Of a DNA stretch of 64,000 nucleotides, positions 1 through 9,468 are shown in pieces. Source of the DNA: Glycocaulis sp. (lineage in GTDB: Bacteria; Pseudomonadota; Alphaproteobacteria; Caulobacterales; Maricaulaceae); assembly GCA_022565665.1 (NCBI GenBank), contig JAIUMI010000005.1:87069-151068 (forward strand), written 5' to 3'. The position numbers were made by a program, and so were the translations under genes. Position 1 is the stretch's first letter, and every line of letters begins with the position of its first letter. Under the pieces are notes generated by a model, which ran no database searches, had not been told where the DNA came from, and saw only the letters and a program-made list of their open reading frames with translations.

Positions 1-2
1 CC

Positions 3-626
3 CATATGGCCAGAGGCGATGTGGCGCTCTCCATCTCGCTCACCGCGCTGACCAGTCTCACCTCCATGTTCACCGTGCCGGTGGTGCTGATGATCGCGCT
101 CGCGCTCTTCATGGGGCCGGACGCGCCCTCGGTCGGCCTTGTCACGACAGGGCTCGTCATCTTCCTTTTGACCGTGGTGCCGGTCGCGATCGGCATGGCG
201 ATCCGCCAGTTCGCGCCGAAAGCCGCTGATGTGCTCGACCGGCATTCGCGCCTGCTCTCCGGCGTGGTGTTCACCGCCGTGGTGCTGGCCACGCTCATTG
301 CCGACCGGGACGAACTGGCCCAGCGCTTCCTCGATGCAGGCGGGATCGCGCTCGCGCTCAATGTCGCCGCGATGGCGGTTGCGTTTGCGGCGGCAAGCCT
401 GTTGTCCCTGAAAATGCGCCAGCGCATCGCCCTGACGCTCGAATGCGGCCTGCAGAACGCCACCCTTGCCATCGTGGTATCGGTCTCGATGCTGGGCAGC
501 GTGTCCTATGCGGTGCCGGCGGCGATCTACGGCCTTCTCATGTTCGTGACGGCAGGTGCGTTCATCCTGTGGGCCAGGCGCTGGTCAGGCGTCGCTACGC
601 GGGCGAGGCGGATGGTGGGGGTTTAA
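3..626 (+). CDS. Bile acid:sodium symporter (BASS) family protein, C-terminal part
   Basis: The reading frame is open to the left edge, so this is the 3' part of a gene. About 207 residues remain, rich in hydrophobic segments (roughly six membrane spans). Two stretches are typical of the BASS/SBF transporter family: ARGDVALSISLTAL near the left edge and LECGLQNATLAIV about 60 residues from the end, the latter resembling the conserved GxQN ion-binding region. The family imports organic anions or small metabolites with Na+. The substrate cannot be told from this fragment. The ATG at 6 is almost certainly internal. The stop overlaps that of the convergent pseudouridine synthase gene by four bases. 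Confidence 0.8.
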   Translation, partial: HMARGDVALSISLTALTSLTSMFTVPVVLMIALALFMGPDAPSVGLVTTGLVIFLLTVVPVAIGMAIRQFAPKAADVLDRHSRLLSGVVFTAVVLATLIADRDELAQRFLDAGGIALALNVAAMAVAFAAASLLSLKMRQRIALTLECGLQNATLAIVVSVSMLGSVSYAVPAAIYGLLMFVTAGAFILWARRWSGVATRARRMVGV

Positions 627-1630
627 ACCCGCTTCAGGGCCGCATGCAGAACCTGAAGGTCTTCGGGCAGTCCGGTCTCGAACACCATTTCCTCGCGCGT
701 TTCCGGGTGGATGAAGCCGAGCACGGCGGCATGGAGCGCCTGACGGCCGAGTGACTTGATCTCCGGAATATCGGGCACGCCCTTGAGCTGGTTGACGCGC
801 TGCGGGCCATAGATGCGGTCGCCGACAAGGGCGTGGCCGATATGGTCCATATGGACGCGTATCTGGTGGGTGCGCCCGGTCTCCAGCCGGCATTCCACCA
901 GCGCGGCGAGCGGCGTGCCGATAGGGGCTTTGGCTTCCTGCCCGAAGGTCTCGAGCACCTGGTAATGGGTGATCGCTTCCTTGCCGGCCGTGCCGTTCCA
1001 GTCGAGCGCGGTCATTTTCAGCCTGTCGCGCGTGGAGCGGGCGATGCGGGTTGCTACCGTGCCCGAACGCGGGCGGGGCGCGCCGCGCGTGAAGGCCATA
1101 TAAGCGCGCTCCACGCTATGCCTGGCGAACTGTTTGGAGAGAAAGCGGTGGGCCATGTCGGTCTTGGCCACGACCAGCACGCCGGACGTGTCCTTGTCCA
1201 GCCGGTGCACGATGCCCGGCCGCTCCACCCCGCCAATACCCGACAGCGTGCCCTTGCAGTGATAAAGGAGGGCATGGACCAGCGTACCGGTCCACGCGCC
1301 CGCGCCGGGATGCACGGTCAGTCCCGCCGGCTTGTTGATGACGATCAGCGCATCATCCTCGTGCAATATGTCGAGCGGGATGTTTTCCGGCTTCGGCACC
1401 GCCGGTTCCAGCGGCGGCACGGTGAGGGTGTAGACATGGCCCTTGCGCAGCTTTGCGGCAGGGTCGGTCACCACCTCGCCATTGACGGCAAGCGCGCCTG
1501 CCTCGACCAGCGCCTTGCAGCGCGAACGCGACAGTTCAGGCCATTGCGCGGCCATCCAGCGGTCCAGCCGCTCGCCCTCATCGGCCTCGCTGGCCGTTAT
1601 GCTGCGGATATCATCTTGTGAACCCGTCAT
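623..1630 (-). CDS. rluD: RluA/RluD-family 23S rRNA pseudouridine synthase
   Basis: A 335-residue protein of the usual RluD length. An S4 RNA-binding domain lies at about residues 18-65, followed by the catalytic domain with the signature HRLDKDTSG, in which Asp145 is the expected nucleophile, and ETGRTHQIRVH further on. The enzyme converts specific uridines to pseudouridine, in RluD's case in helix 69 of 23S rRNA. Family membership is certain. The choice of RluD over RluA/RluC is inferred from the S4 domain and overall length. The ATG is preceded by AGGAT. The gene converges on the BASS gene with a TTAA overlap of the two stop codons. Confidence 0.9.
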   Translation of the reverse strand: MTGSQDDIRSITASEADEGERLDRWMAAQWPELSRSRCKALVEAGALAVNGEVVTDPAAKLRKGHVYTLTVPPLEPAVPKPENIPLDILHEDDALIVINKPAGLTVHPGAGAWTGTLVHALLYHCKGTLSGIGGVERPGIVHRLDKDTSGVLVVAKTDMAHRFLSKQFARHSVERAYMAFTRGAPRPRSGTVATRIARSTRDRLKMTALDWNGTAGKEAITHYQVLETFGQEAKAPIGTPLAALVECRLETGRTHQIRVHMDHIGHALVGDRIYGPQRVNQLKGVPDIPEIKSLGRQALHAAVLGFIHPETREEMVFETGLPEDLQVLHAALKRV

Positions 1631-1806
1631 AATTCATCCTGAGCGGCTACTCAGCGAGCGTGCTTTTTGTGCAACGCCGCCCGCAATGCTGCAGCGCGTC
1701 AAATATCTGTAACGCGGCTGAAGCGGTCCCGTCACATTGGCCAGTTAGCAGCGCATAGAGAGCCCGGCAAGCGTGCCGGGCGGGCGCTATTCAGGAGCAC
1801 CATGCC

Positions 1807-4136
1807 ATGATCCGCAAATCTGTCCTCATGTCGGCTGTCGCGCTGGGTGCGGTATCCGCCCCGGCTTTTGCCGGACTGAACGAGACGGCCCAGCCCGTCG
1901 AGGTCATCCGCGTCACCACCCAGTTCCGCGATCAGTCGCTGGCCGAGGTGCCGATCAATGTCACCGCCTTTGACGCAGAACTGATCGACCGGCTGGACAT
2001 CCGCAATCTGGAAGACATGGCCGCCTTCACGCCGGGCCTCGTCATTCAGGAGCAGAGCCCGAACAATACCGGCTATTCGCTGCGCGGCATCACCACCGAT
2101 AGCGGCGCGGCCAACGCCGAAGCCCGCGTGGCCCTGTTCCAGGACGGTGTCTCCATCACCCGCTCGCGCGCATCCTATGTTGAACTGTTCGACATGGAGC
2201 GCATCGAGGTGGCCAAGGGCCCGCAGCCGACCCTGTTCGGGCGCGGCGCGCTGATCGGCGGGATCAACCTGATCCAGAACAAGGCCGCTCAGGAAAACAG
2301 CGGCAGCCTGTTTGCAGGCTATGGCAATTTCAACCAGCGCGAACTCGGCGGCCACGTGAACCGCGATCTGGGCGCAGGTTATGCCTTCCGCCTCGCCGGT
2401 GTCATGCGTGCGCGCGACGGCTCTATCGAGAATCTGGGCGACGGCGCAGACCTGCAGGGCCGCCACGTCGCGGGTGTACGCGCGGTATTCAGCGGCGAGC
2501 CGACCGATACCTTCCGCTTCCACGTGATTGCGAACTGGCAGGAAGACTCCGGTCCTGGCACCTCATTCAAGTCTGGCGTGCTTGTCGCCCCCGGCACCAA
2601 TGTGTCGCCGTACACCGCGGCGGACCTTCGTGTCATTCCGGGCTTTCTTGGCGGCCGCCCCTCGGGCTCAACCGCACCGTGCAGGGGCTTACCTTCCTGA
2701 CCGAGTGGGAGCTTACCGACGCGCTTCAACTCTCGACCATCACCGCATATCGCGATTATGACTCGCTGGAGGTCTTCGACCCTATCGGGGCCGGCATCAA
2801 TTTCGTGAACTTCGCCGAAGATGCCTCGGGGCGCCAGACCAGCCATGAAATGCGCCTGACATTCGACGATGGTGGCCGTCTGACGGCCTTTGGCGGCGTC
2901 GCATACTTCTATGAAGCCAATACCCAGCGGGTGCCGGGCATTTATAACGAGGCGGTCGCCCAGGCTTTCTTCGTGTCTACCGGCGCATTTGGCGATCCCA
3001 ACGTGCTGGGCGGATTGCTGGGCGTGCCGGCATCGGCGCTGACCGATCTGCGTAATCCCTTCCCCTTCTCCATCGCTGCGCTGGCTGGCGGTCAGGGCTT
3101 TGTGCCACTGCGCCCGAACTATACCGAGGAATCGGCTAATGCTGGGCGCACCGAGTCTTGGGACGTCTTCGCGGATGTGTCATATGCGGTTACCGATCGC
3201 CTGACCCTGACCGGGGGGCTTCGCTACACCAATGAGGACAAGGTTGCCTCCGGTTATGGTGGCACGGCCATGGGCCCCAACCGGGTGACTTTCGGTCCGG
3301 CGCTCATACTGCCGGCTACGCCCAATGGCGCGGAAGTGAGCGAGACCGCCAGCTTCGACGCGTGGACATGGCGCATGGTCGCCGCTTACGAGCTGAACGA
3401 CCGGGTCAATACCTGGCTGAGCTATGCGCGTGGCCGCCGTCCTGATGTCATCGCGCTGGACACCGGGTCGCCGACCTTCTTCTCCATCGCACCGGCTGAA
3501 ATCGTGGAGTCGCTGGAAGCTGGTGCCTTCGTAAGCTTCGACCGTGGCAATCTCTCCGGCTCGATCTTCCGCGCCGAGTACGAGAACTTCCAGTCGGCCG
3601 TGTTTGATCCGACCTCCAACACGTTTGCGCCGACCAATGCGGGTAACGCCACCCAGTACGGACTTGAGCTGCAGGGCGACATGCGCATCGGTGAAGAGGT
3701 CAATGTGTTCTTCACCTACGCCTACAATCTGGCCACCTTCGACTCGACCTCGGGCGGCCAGCCTCAGGCGCTTGCCGGAAACCGTTTCCGCTATTCGCCC
3801 GAGCACGCCCTGTCGTTCGGCACGCGTATCCGTCTGGCAGATGGGCCCTGGGGTGAGGTGACTTTCCTGCCGAGCTATACTTGGCAGTCGCACATCTATT
3901 TCGACAACGACAATCAGGAGTTTGACGGCGTGCGTCAGGACTCCTACGGCCTGCTGCGCGCGCGTCTGCGCTATGAAACGGCCGATGGCGGCCGCTTTGC
4001 CGAGGTGTTCGGCAACAACCTGACCGATGAACGCTATCTCATCGACGCAGGCAATACCGGAGGGGCGTTCGGTCTGCCGACCTTCATCGCAGCCGCGCCT
4101 CGCACCTATGGCATCCGCTTGGGTGTGAACTTCTAA
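1807..4136 (+). pseudogene. TonB-dependent outer-membrane receptor, interrupted by one frameshift
   Basis: Two frames together make one receptor of about 776 residues. The 5' frame (1807-2700) has a signal peptide (cut after APAFA), then a plug domain with PINVTAFDAELI, SLRGI and RIEVAKGPQPTLFGRGA. The 3' frame, open from about 2655 and running to 4136, holds the beta barrel and ends with the family-typical aromatic terminus (RLGVNF). The break falls at the CCCC run at 2658-2661. Adding one C gives GGRPLGLNRTVQG and joins the frames without loss. Downstream lies a PhoD-like phosphatase, so uptake of a phosphorylated compound is possible but unproven. Ribosome site AGGAGC precedes the ATG. It is either a sequencing undercall or a genuine mutation. 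Confidence 0.85.
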
Positions 4137-4164
4137 GAGCGGCACACGGCCGGGGGGCGGTGCG

Positions 4165-4209
4165 AAGGGCCGGGGACTGCTTGAGGGAGCAGTGACCCGG
4201 CCCTTTTTC
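4165..4209 (+). terminator. Rho-independent terminator after the TonB receptor
   Basis: AAGGGCCGGG at 4165-4174 pairs perfectly with CCCGGCCCTT at 4196-4205. A second internal stem ACTGCT/AGCAGT sits in the loop. A run of five T follows immediately. It separates the receptor from the phoD-like gene, so the two may not share one transcript. Confidence 0.8.
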
Positions 4210-4268
4210 TTGTGCCTGTCACATCGACCATGCACACTCGCTGACAAAGCATTCAAGGGGAGAGAGCC

Positions 4269-5978
4269 ATGTTCAAACCGTTCACCCTCACACGCCGGGG
4301 CGCCTTGCTGGCCGCTGCCGGAGCAGGCGCGGGGCTCGCTGCGTGCTCTGAAGAGGTGCGGTTCGATCCGCTTCCCTTGCCCGATGGCCCGTTCAAGCAT
4401 GGCGTGGCCTCCGGCGATCCTGACCAGACGAGCCTGGTTGTGTGGACGGCCGTTACGGCTGAGGGCGATGCGCGCACCACGCTGGACATTGCCACCGAAG
4501 AAACCTTCAACACCATCGTTGAAACGCGCGATCTCGCCCCGCGTGACGGCGTGATCGCAGTCAATGGCGCGCGCCCGATGAAGGCGCTGATCGAGGGGCT
4601 GGAGCCAGGCCGGGAGTATTTCTACCGCTTCCATCATGGCGGCGAGGTCTCCCCGGTGGGCAAGACGCGTACCCTGCCCGATGGTCCGGTGGACCGGTTC
4701 CGCATCGCGGCCTTTTCCTGCTCCAACTATCCGTTCGGCTTCTTCAACGCCTACCGCGACGCCGCCAATGAGGGTTTCGACCTGATGGTGCATCTGGGCG
4801 ATTATATCTATGAGTACGGCCATGGCGGGTATGGCACCGAAGATGCCGAACGGCTCTCGCGTGTGCCCGATCCCATGCATGAAACGCTGTCGGAAGAGGA
4901 TTATGCGCGCCGTCACGCGCTCTATTGCTCCGACCCCGACCTGCAGGCGGCCAAGGCCGCCGCGCCATGGATACTGATCTGGGATGATCACGAGACGGCG
5001 AACGATTCCTGGCGCTATGGCGCAGAAAACCATGATCCCGAAACCGAGGGTGACTGGTTCACGCGGCGCGATAATGCGCTGCGCGCCTATCATGACTGGC
5101 TACCCGTGCGTGAGGCCGAGCCGCTGAAGAAGCGCTATGGCGCTGTGGAGATCGGCGATCTGGCAACGCTGGTCTTTCTGGAAACGCGGCTGACCGCGCG
5201 CTCTGAAGAACTCACCCTCGACAGCTTCCCGATTGATCCTGCCTCCGACCCTGAAGACCCGGAGAACCGCGCCGCCGTGCAGCGCTGGCGCGATGAGGTG
5301 ATCGGCGATCCCGAACGCCGCCTCCTGTCTGAAGACCAGCGCGCCTTTGTCGGCGGCGCTCTGGCCGCGTCCGTGCAGGCGGGCAAGCCCTGGCGCATCA
5401 TCGCCAATCAGGTACTGATGGGACGCTTGGAAGCGCCCAACTACATGACCCAGACCCCGCTCTGGCTGCGCGCCTATATGCGCCTGCGCGGCGGGTTCGT
5501 GTGGGAGTTTGCCCAGCGCACCGCCCATGACGTGCCGATGAACCTTGATAGCTGGGACGGTTTCCCTGCGGACCGCGAGCGCTTCTACCAGACCGCGCGC
5601 GAGGCCGGAGCCGACTTCGTGGTCATCACGGGCGATACGCACAATACCTGGGTCAATGATCTCCACGACGGGCAAGGCAACCGCGTCGGGACGGAGTTTG
5701 GCGTCACCTCGGTGACCAGTCCCTCGCCTTTCGAGGCGGTCAATGCGCCGGGCGTTGATTTCGGCAAGATGGCCGAGGACCGCAATCGCGAAATCCTGCG
5801 CAATAACGCATGGGACAAGGGTTATACCCGCCTCACCCTGACCCGCGATGAGCTGATCGCCGAACAGATGATCCTCTCCACCATCAAGGAACGCGAATTT
5901 GCCGTCCGTCCGGATGGCGTTTGGCGGGTGCGCCCTGCCAATGGCGGGCCAGTGCCGCAGGTGGAGAAGATCGGCTAG
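4269..5978 (+). CDS. PhoD-type alkaline phosphatase/phosphodiesterase, Tat lipoprotein
   Basis: A 569-residue protein of the PhoD family, which hydrolyses phosphate mono- and diesters outside the cytoplasm using Fe/Ca. The N-terminus has a twin-arginine motif (TLTRRGALL, Arg9-Arg10) and a lipobox LAAC with Cys26, so Tat export followed by lipidation is likely. An N-terminal PhoD domain begins around GVASGDPDQTSLVVWT. Metal-site motifs are visible in order: FSCSNYPFG, HLGDYIYEYG, WDDHETANDSW and GDTHNTW. Ribosome site GGGGAGAG precedes the ATG. It follows the TonB receptor but a terminator lies between them. Its role in phosphate scavenging is inferred from the family; no Pho box was identified. 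Confidence 0.88.
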   Translation: MFKPFTLTRRGALLAAAGAGAGLAACSEEVRFDPLPLPDGPFKHGVASGDPDQTSLVVWTAVTAEGDARTTLDIATEETFNTIVETRDLAPRDGVIAVNGARPMKALIEGLEPGREYFYRFHHGGEVSPVGKTRTLPDGPVDRFRIAAFSCSNYPFGFFNAYRDAANEGFDLMVHLGDYIYEYGHGGYGTEDAERLSRVPDPMHETLSEEDYARRHALYCSDPDLQAAKAAAPWILIWDDHETANDSWRYGAENHDPETEGDWFTRRDNALRAYHDWLPVREAEPLKKRYGAVEIGDLATLVFLETRLTARSEELTLDSFPIDPASDPEDPENRAAVQRWRDEVIGDPERRLLSEDQRAFVGGALAASVQAGKPWRIIANQVLMGRLEAPNYMTQTPLWLRAYMRLRGGFVWEFAQRTAHDVPMNLDSWDGFPADRERFYQTAREAGADFVVITGDTHNTWVNDLHDGQGNRVGTEFGVTSVTSPSPFEAVNAPGVDFGKMAEDRNREILRNNAWDKGYTRLTLTRDELIAEQMILSTIKEREFAVRPDGVWRVRPANGGPVPQVEKIG

Positions 5979-5987
5979 GCTGATGCG

Positions 5988-6016
5988 AAAACGGGCGGCC
6001 CTGACAGGCCGCCCGT
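5988..6016 (-). terminator. Terminator of the DUF4168 gene
   Basis: ACGGGCGGCC (5991-6000) and GGCCGCCCGT (6007-6016) form a perfect 10-bp stem with a 6-base loop. Read on the minus strand it is followed by TTTT, so it best fits the minus-strand gene that ends at 6040. It may also stop the phoD-like transcript from the other side. Confidence 0.75.
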
Positions 6017-6039
6017 CCCCTGATCCATTGGTGGCCTGC

Positions 6040-6441
6040 CTACTGAGGCTGGCCCGTCATGGTGGCGGCTTCGGCATTGATGCGCTCGGCCAGTTCAGGA
6101 TCGCTCTGCGAGCCAGCCACGATCGCGTTGTATTCATCAACGGTCAGTCCGGCCTGCTCCACGACCGCAATCATCTGCTGCTCGGCTTCCTGCTGAATGG
6201 CCATGGCAGTTTCCTGATCTTCGGCGGCCTCAAGCTGAGGCTGATAGCTCTGGGCAATCATGCCCACGCCTTGCGCTGCGGTGATGTAGGATCTGATCTG
6301 CTCATCCGTCACATCGGCAGAGCCAACAGGCGCAGGCTGCTGCATTGTAGCGCCTTCCTGCTGTGCCAGAGCAGCGGGCGCAGCCGCGCCAGCAGCAAGG
6401 ATCGTGGAGGCCAGCATGGCGGTGAGAAACGATTTTTTCAT
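6040..6441 (-). CDS. DUF4168 secreted protein
   Basis: A 133-residue protein. The start is set at the ATG at 6441 because it gives a clear signal peptide (MKKSFLTAML..., cut after ALAQ) and is preceded by GGAAGAGG; the frame continues upstream but without secretory sense. The mature part carries the DUF4168 pattern VTDEQIRSYITAAQGV and LTVDEYNAIV, with an acidic, Gln-rich helical middle. Function of the family is unknown; a periplasmic location is expected. A GGAAC-N16-CGTT promoter lies about 60 bases upstream, pointing to general-stress control by an EcfG-type sigma factor. A terminator follows the stop. Confidence 0.8.
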   Translation of the reverse strand: MKKSFLTAMLASTILAAGAAAPAALAQQEGATMQQPAPVGSADVTDEQIRSYITAAQGVGMIAQSYQPQLEAAEDQETAMAIQQEAEQQMIAVVEQAGLTVDEYNAIVAGSQSDPELAERINAEAATMTGQPQ

Positions 6442-6916
6442 AGGATTGCCTCTTCCCGGTTGCAGAACGTAAGCGCTGTATTGCGCGTGATAAAGCGGGA
6501 ACGTTTGAGTCTTAGCATCGTTCCCGGCCAATATCACCCTCATTACTGCGACCAATAAATCTGCCCATATATATGACACAATATTACAAAATTTTATGAC
6601 GATATATACGTCAGATGATTTTCGAGAATTCCAAATTCCATCAAACACATAGAAATAACGCACAAAGCGCGGGGTTTATCTCGGTCTGATCCGCAAACGC
6701 GACACCGATTTCAGTGCGATGACCGGGAAGGACGCCCCCAACTCCTGAAAACGATACCTGGTCAGGGGCGGTGATGCGCCAACCGTGGAACGGATCAGGT
6801 AGCGCTAAGCCCCACATTACCGCAAATTACGTGGACAAAAGCCGGCCTCCCGGCCATCTCTGTAACTGGATGCCTGCACATCTTTGCGGGCGGGGCTGAC
6901 CAATGGGGAATACAAG
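6442..6916. other. Intergenic region with an AT-rich island between DUF4168 and sppA
   Basis: A 475-base divergent spacer. The stretch 6541-6660 is only about 31% GC by hand count (37 of 120), against a GC-rich surround, with TATATA-type tracts at 6567-6574 and 6602-6607. The part 6661-6900 returns to high GC and should contain the sppA promoter, which was not identified. No coding region longer than a few dozen codons is credible here. Confidence 0.6.
6500..6524 (-). promoter_or_regulatory. EcfG-type (general stress) promoter GGAAC-N16-CGTT
   Basis: On the minus strand GGAAC (complement of 6520-6524) is followed by 16 bases and CGTT (complement of 6500-6503), the established consensus of alphaproteobacterial EcfG promoters. 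The ends are palindromic, so the plus strand also reads GGAAC-N16-CGTT. A start site near 6493 would give a leader of about 50 bases for the DUF4168 gene. Confidence 0.7.
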
Positions 6917-8761
6917 ATGGGCTTTGTAGCAAGGGCGTGGAGCGGTCTTGGCGCGATACAGCGTGGGATCATGCGGGTCATCGGTCTGATCGTGATGATC
7001 CTGGTATTGTTCTGGCTTGTCGGCGCGCTCTTTTCCAGCGATGCCGTGCGGGTCGGCCAGTCCGGCGCACTGGCGCTGGATCTTAACGGCCGTATCGTGG
7101 AGGAGCGCACCGTGGTCACGCCCACAAGCGCCCTGCAATCGGCGCTGTTTGGCGGCGGGCCCGCAGTGGAGATCCTGCTGGACGATGTGGTTCACGGCCT
7201 GCGTCTGGCGCGCGAGGATGACAGCGTTTCCACCATCGTCCTGGACCTGTCGCGCTTTGCCGGCGCTACGCCCGCCAGCCTGCACACCATCGCGGGTGAG
7301 ATGACCGCGTTCCGCGAGGCGGGCAAGACGATCCTCGCCCATTCGGGCATGTATGGCGATTCCAGCTGGTTCCTGGCGGCTCACGCGGACGAGGTGTTCC
7401 TGCACAATCAGGGCGTGGCCATGATCGAGGGCTATTCCAGCTTCCCGATCTATCTGCGCGGCCTGCTCGACCGGCTGGGCGTCACGGTGAACATCTTCCG
7501 GGTGGGCGAGTTCAAGTCAGCTATCGAACCGCTGGAACGTGCGGATATGTCCGAGGCTGACTATGAGGCGCGCGCCTATCTCTATGGCGATCTGTGGAAC
7601 GCCTATACCCGCGCTGCCGAGGCGGCGCGCGGGCTGCCCGCCGGTACGCTGCAGCGCCTTGGCGATACCGCTGACGCGGCCGTAATCGCTGCCGAGGGTG
7701 ATCTGGCCCGCGCTGCGCTGGATGCGGGTCTGGTAGACCAGCTGGTCAGCCGCACCAGCTTCAACGCCCTTCTGGATGAGCGCTTCGGCACGGTGGAGGA
7801 CGGCAAACGCCCGGACACCACCGACTTCTTTGAGTGGTTCAATGCCAACCGGCCCGAACCCGCGGGCCGCCAGCGCGATGTGATCGCAGTCATCAATGCC
7901 GTCGGCACCATTATTGATGGCGAGGCCGATGGCGGTGTGGTCGGCGGGGATATCCATGCCCGCCTGATCCGTCAGGCCCGGCTGGACCCGGAAGTGAAGG
8001 CGATCGTGCTGCGCATCGATAGCGGTGGTGGCGGGGTTTTCGCCTCCGAACTGATCCGCGAGGAGCTGGCGCAGGCCCGCGAAGACGGCCTGACGGTCAT
8101 TGCCTCCATGGGCGGGGTTGCAGCCTCTGGCGGCTACTGGATCGCCACGCCGGCCCATGAAATCTGGGCCCACCCCACCACGATTACCGGCTCGATCGGC
8201 ATTTTCGGCTTCGTGCCGACGTTCGAGACCGTGCTGGAGAATATCGGGGTCACCTCGGACGGCTATGCGTCCACCCGGTTGGGTGGCGCGATCTCGCTGG
8301 AACGGGGCATTGACGAATATGCCGCACGGATTTTCCAGGCCAGCATCGAGCGAGGCTATGAGAACTTCCTGGAGATTGTCGGCGAAGCCCGCGGCATGAG
8401 CCGGGACGAGGTGGACGCGGTAGCCCAGGGCCGGGTCTGGACCGGCACGCAGGCCCTCGAACGCGGGCTGGTCGACCGGCTGGGCACGTTTGACGAGGCC
8501 GTTGCACGCGCCGCAGAGCTCGCAGAGCTGGAAGACGGGCGCTGGCGCACCAAGGTGTTCACCGAGGAACGCTCCCAGCTCGAACGCATCCTGGCGGCGC
8601 TGGGCATGGACGCAGCAGCACGGGCGGGCGCTGGCGAGGGCGGATTGCTGGCCCGCCTGATCGGACAGGCCGCCGATGAAGCGCGCACCGTGGAGCTAAT
8701 GAACGACCCCACGGGCCGCTATGCGGTCTGCCTTGAATGCCCGGCTCTGGCGGTCCGGTAG
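6917..8761 (+). CDS. sppA: Signal peptide peptidase SppA, 67 kDa type
   Basis: A 614-residue membrane-anchored serine protease that degrades cleaved signal peptides and regulates membrane proteolysis. The start is set at ATG 6917, preceded by GGGGA at proper spacing. An upstream in-frame start would add 11 residues without a ribosome site. One N-terminal transmembrane helix (about residues 20-42) anchors a tandem pair of ClpP-fold domains. The N-terminal repeat carries the catalytic Lys in EFKSAIEPL (about Lys200). The C-terminal repeat carries the Ser nucleophile in GGVAASGGYW (about Ser404). Double-domain length matches E. coli SppA rather than the short SppA form. A strong terminator follows. 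Confidence 0.92.
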   Translation: MGFVARAWSGLGAIQRGIMRVIGLIVMILVLFWLVGALFSSDAVRVGQSGALALDLNGRIVEERTVVTPTSALQSALFGGGPAVEILLDDVVHGLRLAREDDSVSTIVLDLSRFAGATPASLHTIAGEMTAFREAGKTILAHSGMYGDSSWFLAAHADEVFLHNQGVAMIEGYSSFPIYLRGLLDRLGVTVNIFRVGEFKSAIEPLERADMSEADYEARAYLYGDLWNAYTRAAEAARGLPAGTLQRLGDTADAAVIAAEGDLARAALDAGLVDQLVSRTSFNALLDERFGTVEDGKRPDTTDFFEWFNANRPEPAGRQRDVIAVINAVGTIIDGEADGGVVGGDIHARLIRQARLDPEVKAIVLRIDSGGGGVFASELIREELAQAREDGLTVIASMGGVAASGGYWIATPAHEIWAHPTTITGSIGIFGFVPTFETVLENIGVTSDGYASTRLGGAISLERGIDEYAARIFQASIERGYENFLEIVGEARGMSRDEVDAVAQGRVWTGTQALERGLVDRLGTFDEAVARAAELAELEDGRWRTKVFTEERSQLERILAALGMDAAARAGAGEGGLLARLIGQAADEARTVELMNDPTGRYAVCLECPALAVR

Positions 8762-8781
8762 GACCGGCCACGCCACAACAA

Positions 8782-8813
8782 AAAAACCCCGGACGGAAAC
8801 GTCCGGGGTTTTT
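8782..8813. terminator. Bidirectional terminator between sppA and folE
   Basis: CCCCGGACG (8787-8795) and CGTCCGGGG (8800-8808) form a 9-bp stem around a GAAA tetraloop. A-run before and TTTTT after make it a terminator in both directions, as fits the convergent genes on each side. Confidence 0.9.
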
Positions 8814-8832
8814 CATGCGCAGATCTGTAAGC

Positions 8833-9468
8833 CTAGCGCTTGGATTGCTCGCACAGGCGCATGAAGCGCTCGCGCAGTTCCGGATTGGCCTTGAACTCGC
8901 CGGTAAAGGTGGTGGTAATGGTGGAGACGTGCGGATGGTGCACACCGCGCGTCGTCATGCACTGGTGCTTGGCATCCACGAACACGGCCACGCCGCGCGG
9001 TGCCATAGCATCATTGATGGCGTCGGCGATCTGGGCCGTCATCGTCTCCTGCGTCTGAAGACGCTTGGAGAAGGCCTCGACCACTTTGGCGATCTTGGAA
9101 ATGCCGACCACCGCGCGGTCCGGCAGATAGGCGACGCACGCCGTGCCGAGGATCGGGGCCATGTGGTGCTCACAATGGCTCTCCACATCGATATGGGTGA
9201 GCATGACCATGTCATCATAGCCCTGCACATCCTCAAAGCGCTTGCCGAGGATTTTGCCGGGATCTTCGTGATAGCCGCGGAACCATTCCTCATAGGCCTT
9301 CACCACGCGCTTGGGCGTTTCGATCAGGCCTTCGCGGCGCGGATCATCGCCCGCCCAGCGAAGGAGGGTGCGCACCGCTTCTTCCGCCTCTTCACGGCTG
9401 GGGCGTTGCACGGGTTCGAGCATTTCGGCGGCAGCGCCGAGCGTATTCTTGTTCACAATCGCGTCCAT
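8833..9468 (-). CDS. folE: GTP cyclohydrolase I
   Basis: A 211-residue enzyme making 7,8-dihydroneopterin triphosphate from GTP, the first step to tetrahydrofolate. Zinc ligands are visible: Cys99 in [10 protein letters not shown], His102 of the same motif, and Cys170 in [10 protein letters not shown]. The motif [18 protein letters not shown] of the active site is intact. Length and domain order are standard for type IA FolE. The ATG is preceded by AAGGA about 16 bases away. The gene stands alone and is convergent with sppA. Confidence 0.95.
   Translation of the reverse strand: MDAIVNKNTLGAAAEMLEPVQRPSREEAEEAVRTLLRWAGDDPRREGLIETPKRVVKAYEEWFRGYHEDPGKILGKRFEDVQGYDDMVMLTHIDVESHCEHHMAPILGTACVAYLPDRAVVGISKIAKVVEAFSKRLQTQETMTAQIADAINDAMAPRGVAVFVDAKHQCMTTRGVHHPHVSTITTTFTGEFKANPELRERFMRLCEQSKR

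Noticed and set aside
3180-5093. A 637-codon minus-strand frame across the TonB receptor and phoD-like genes
   Set aside because: Antisense shadow; it crosses a terminator and two well-supported genes.
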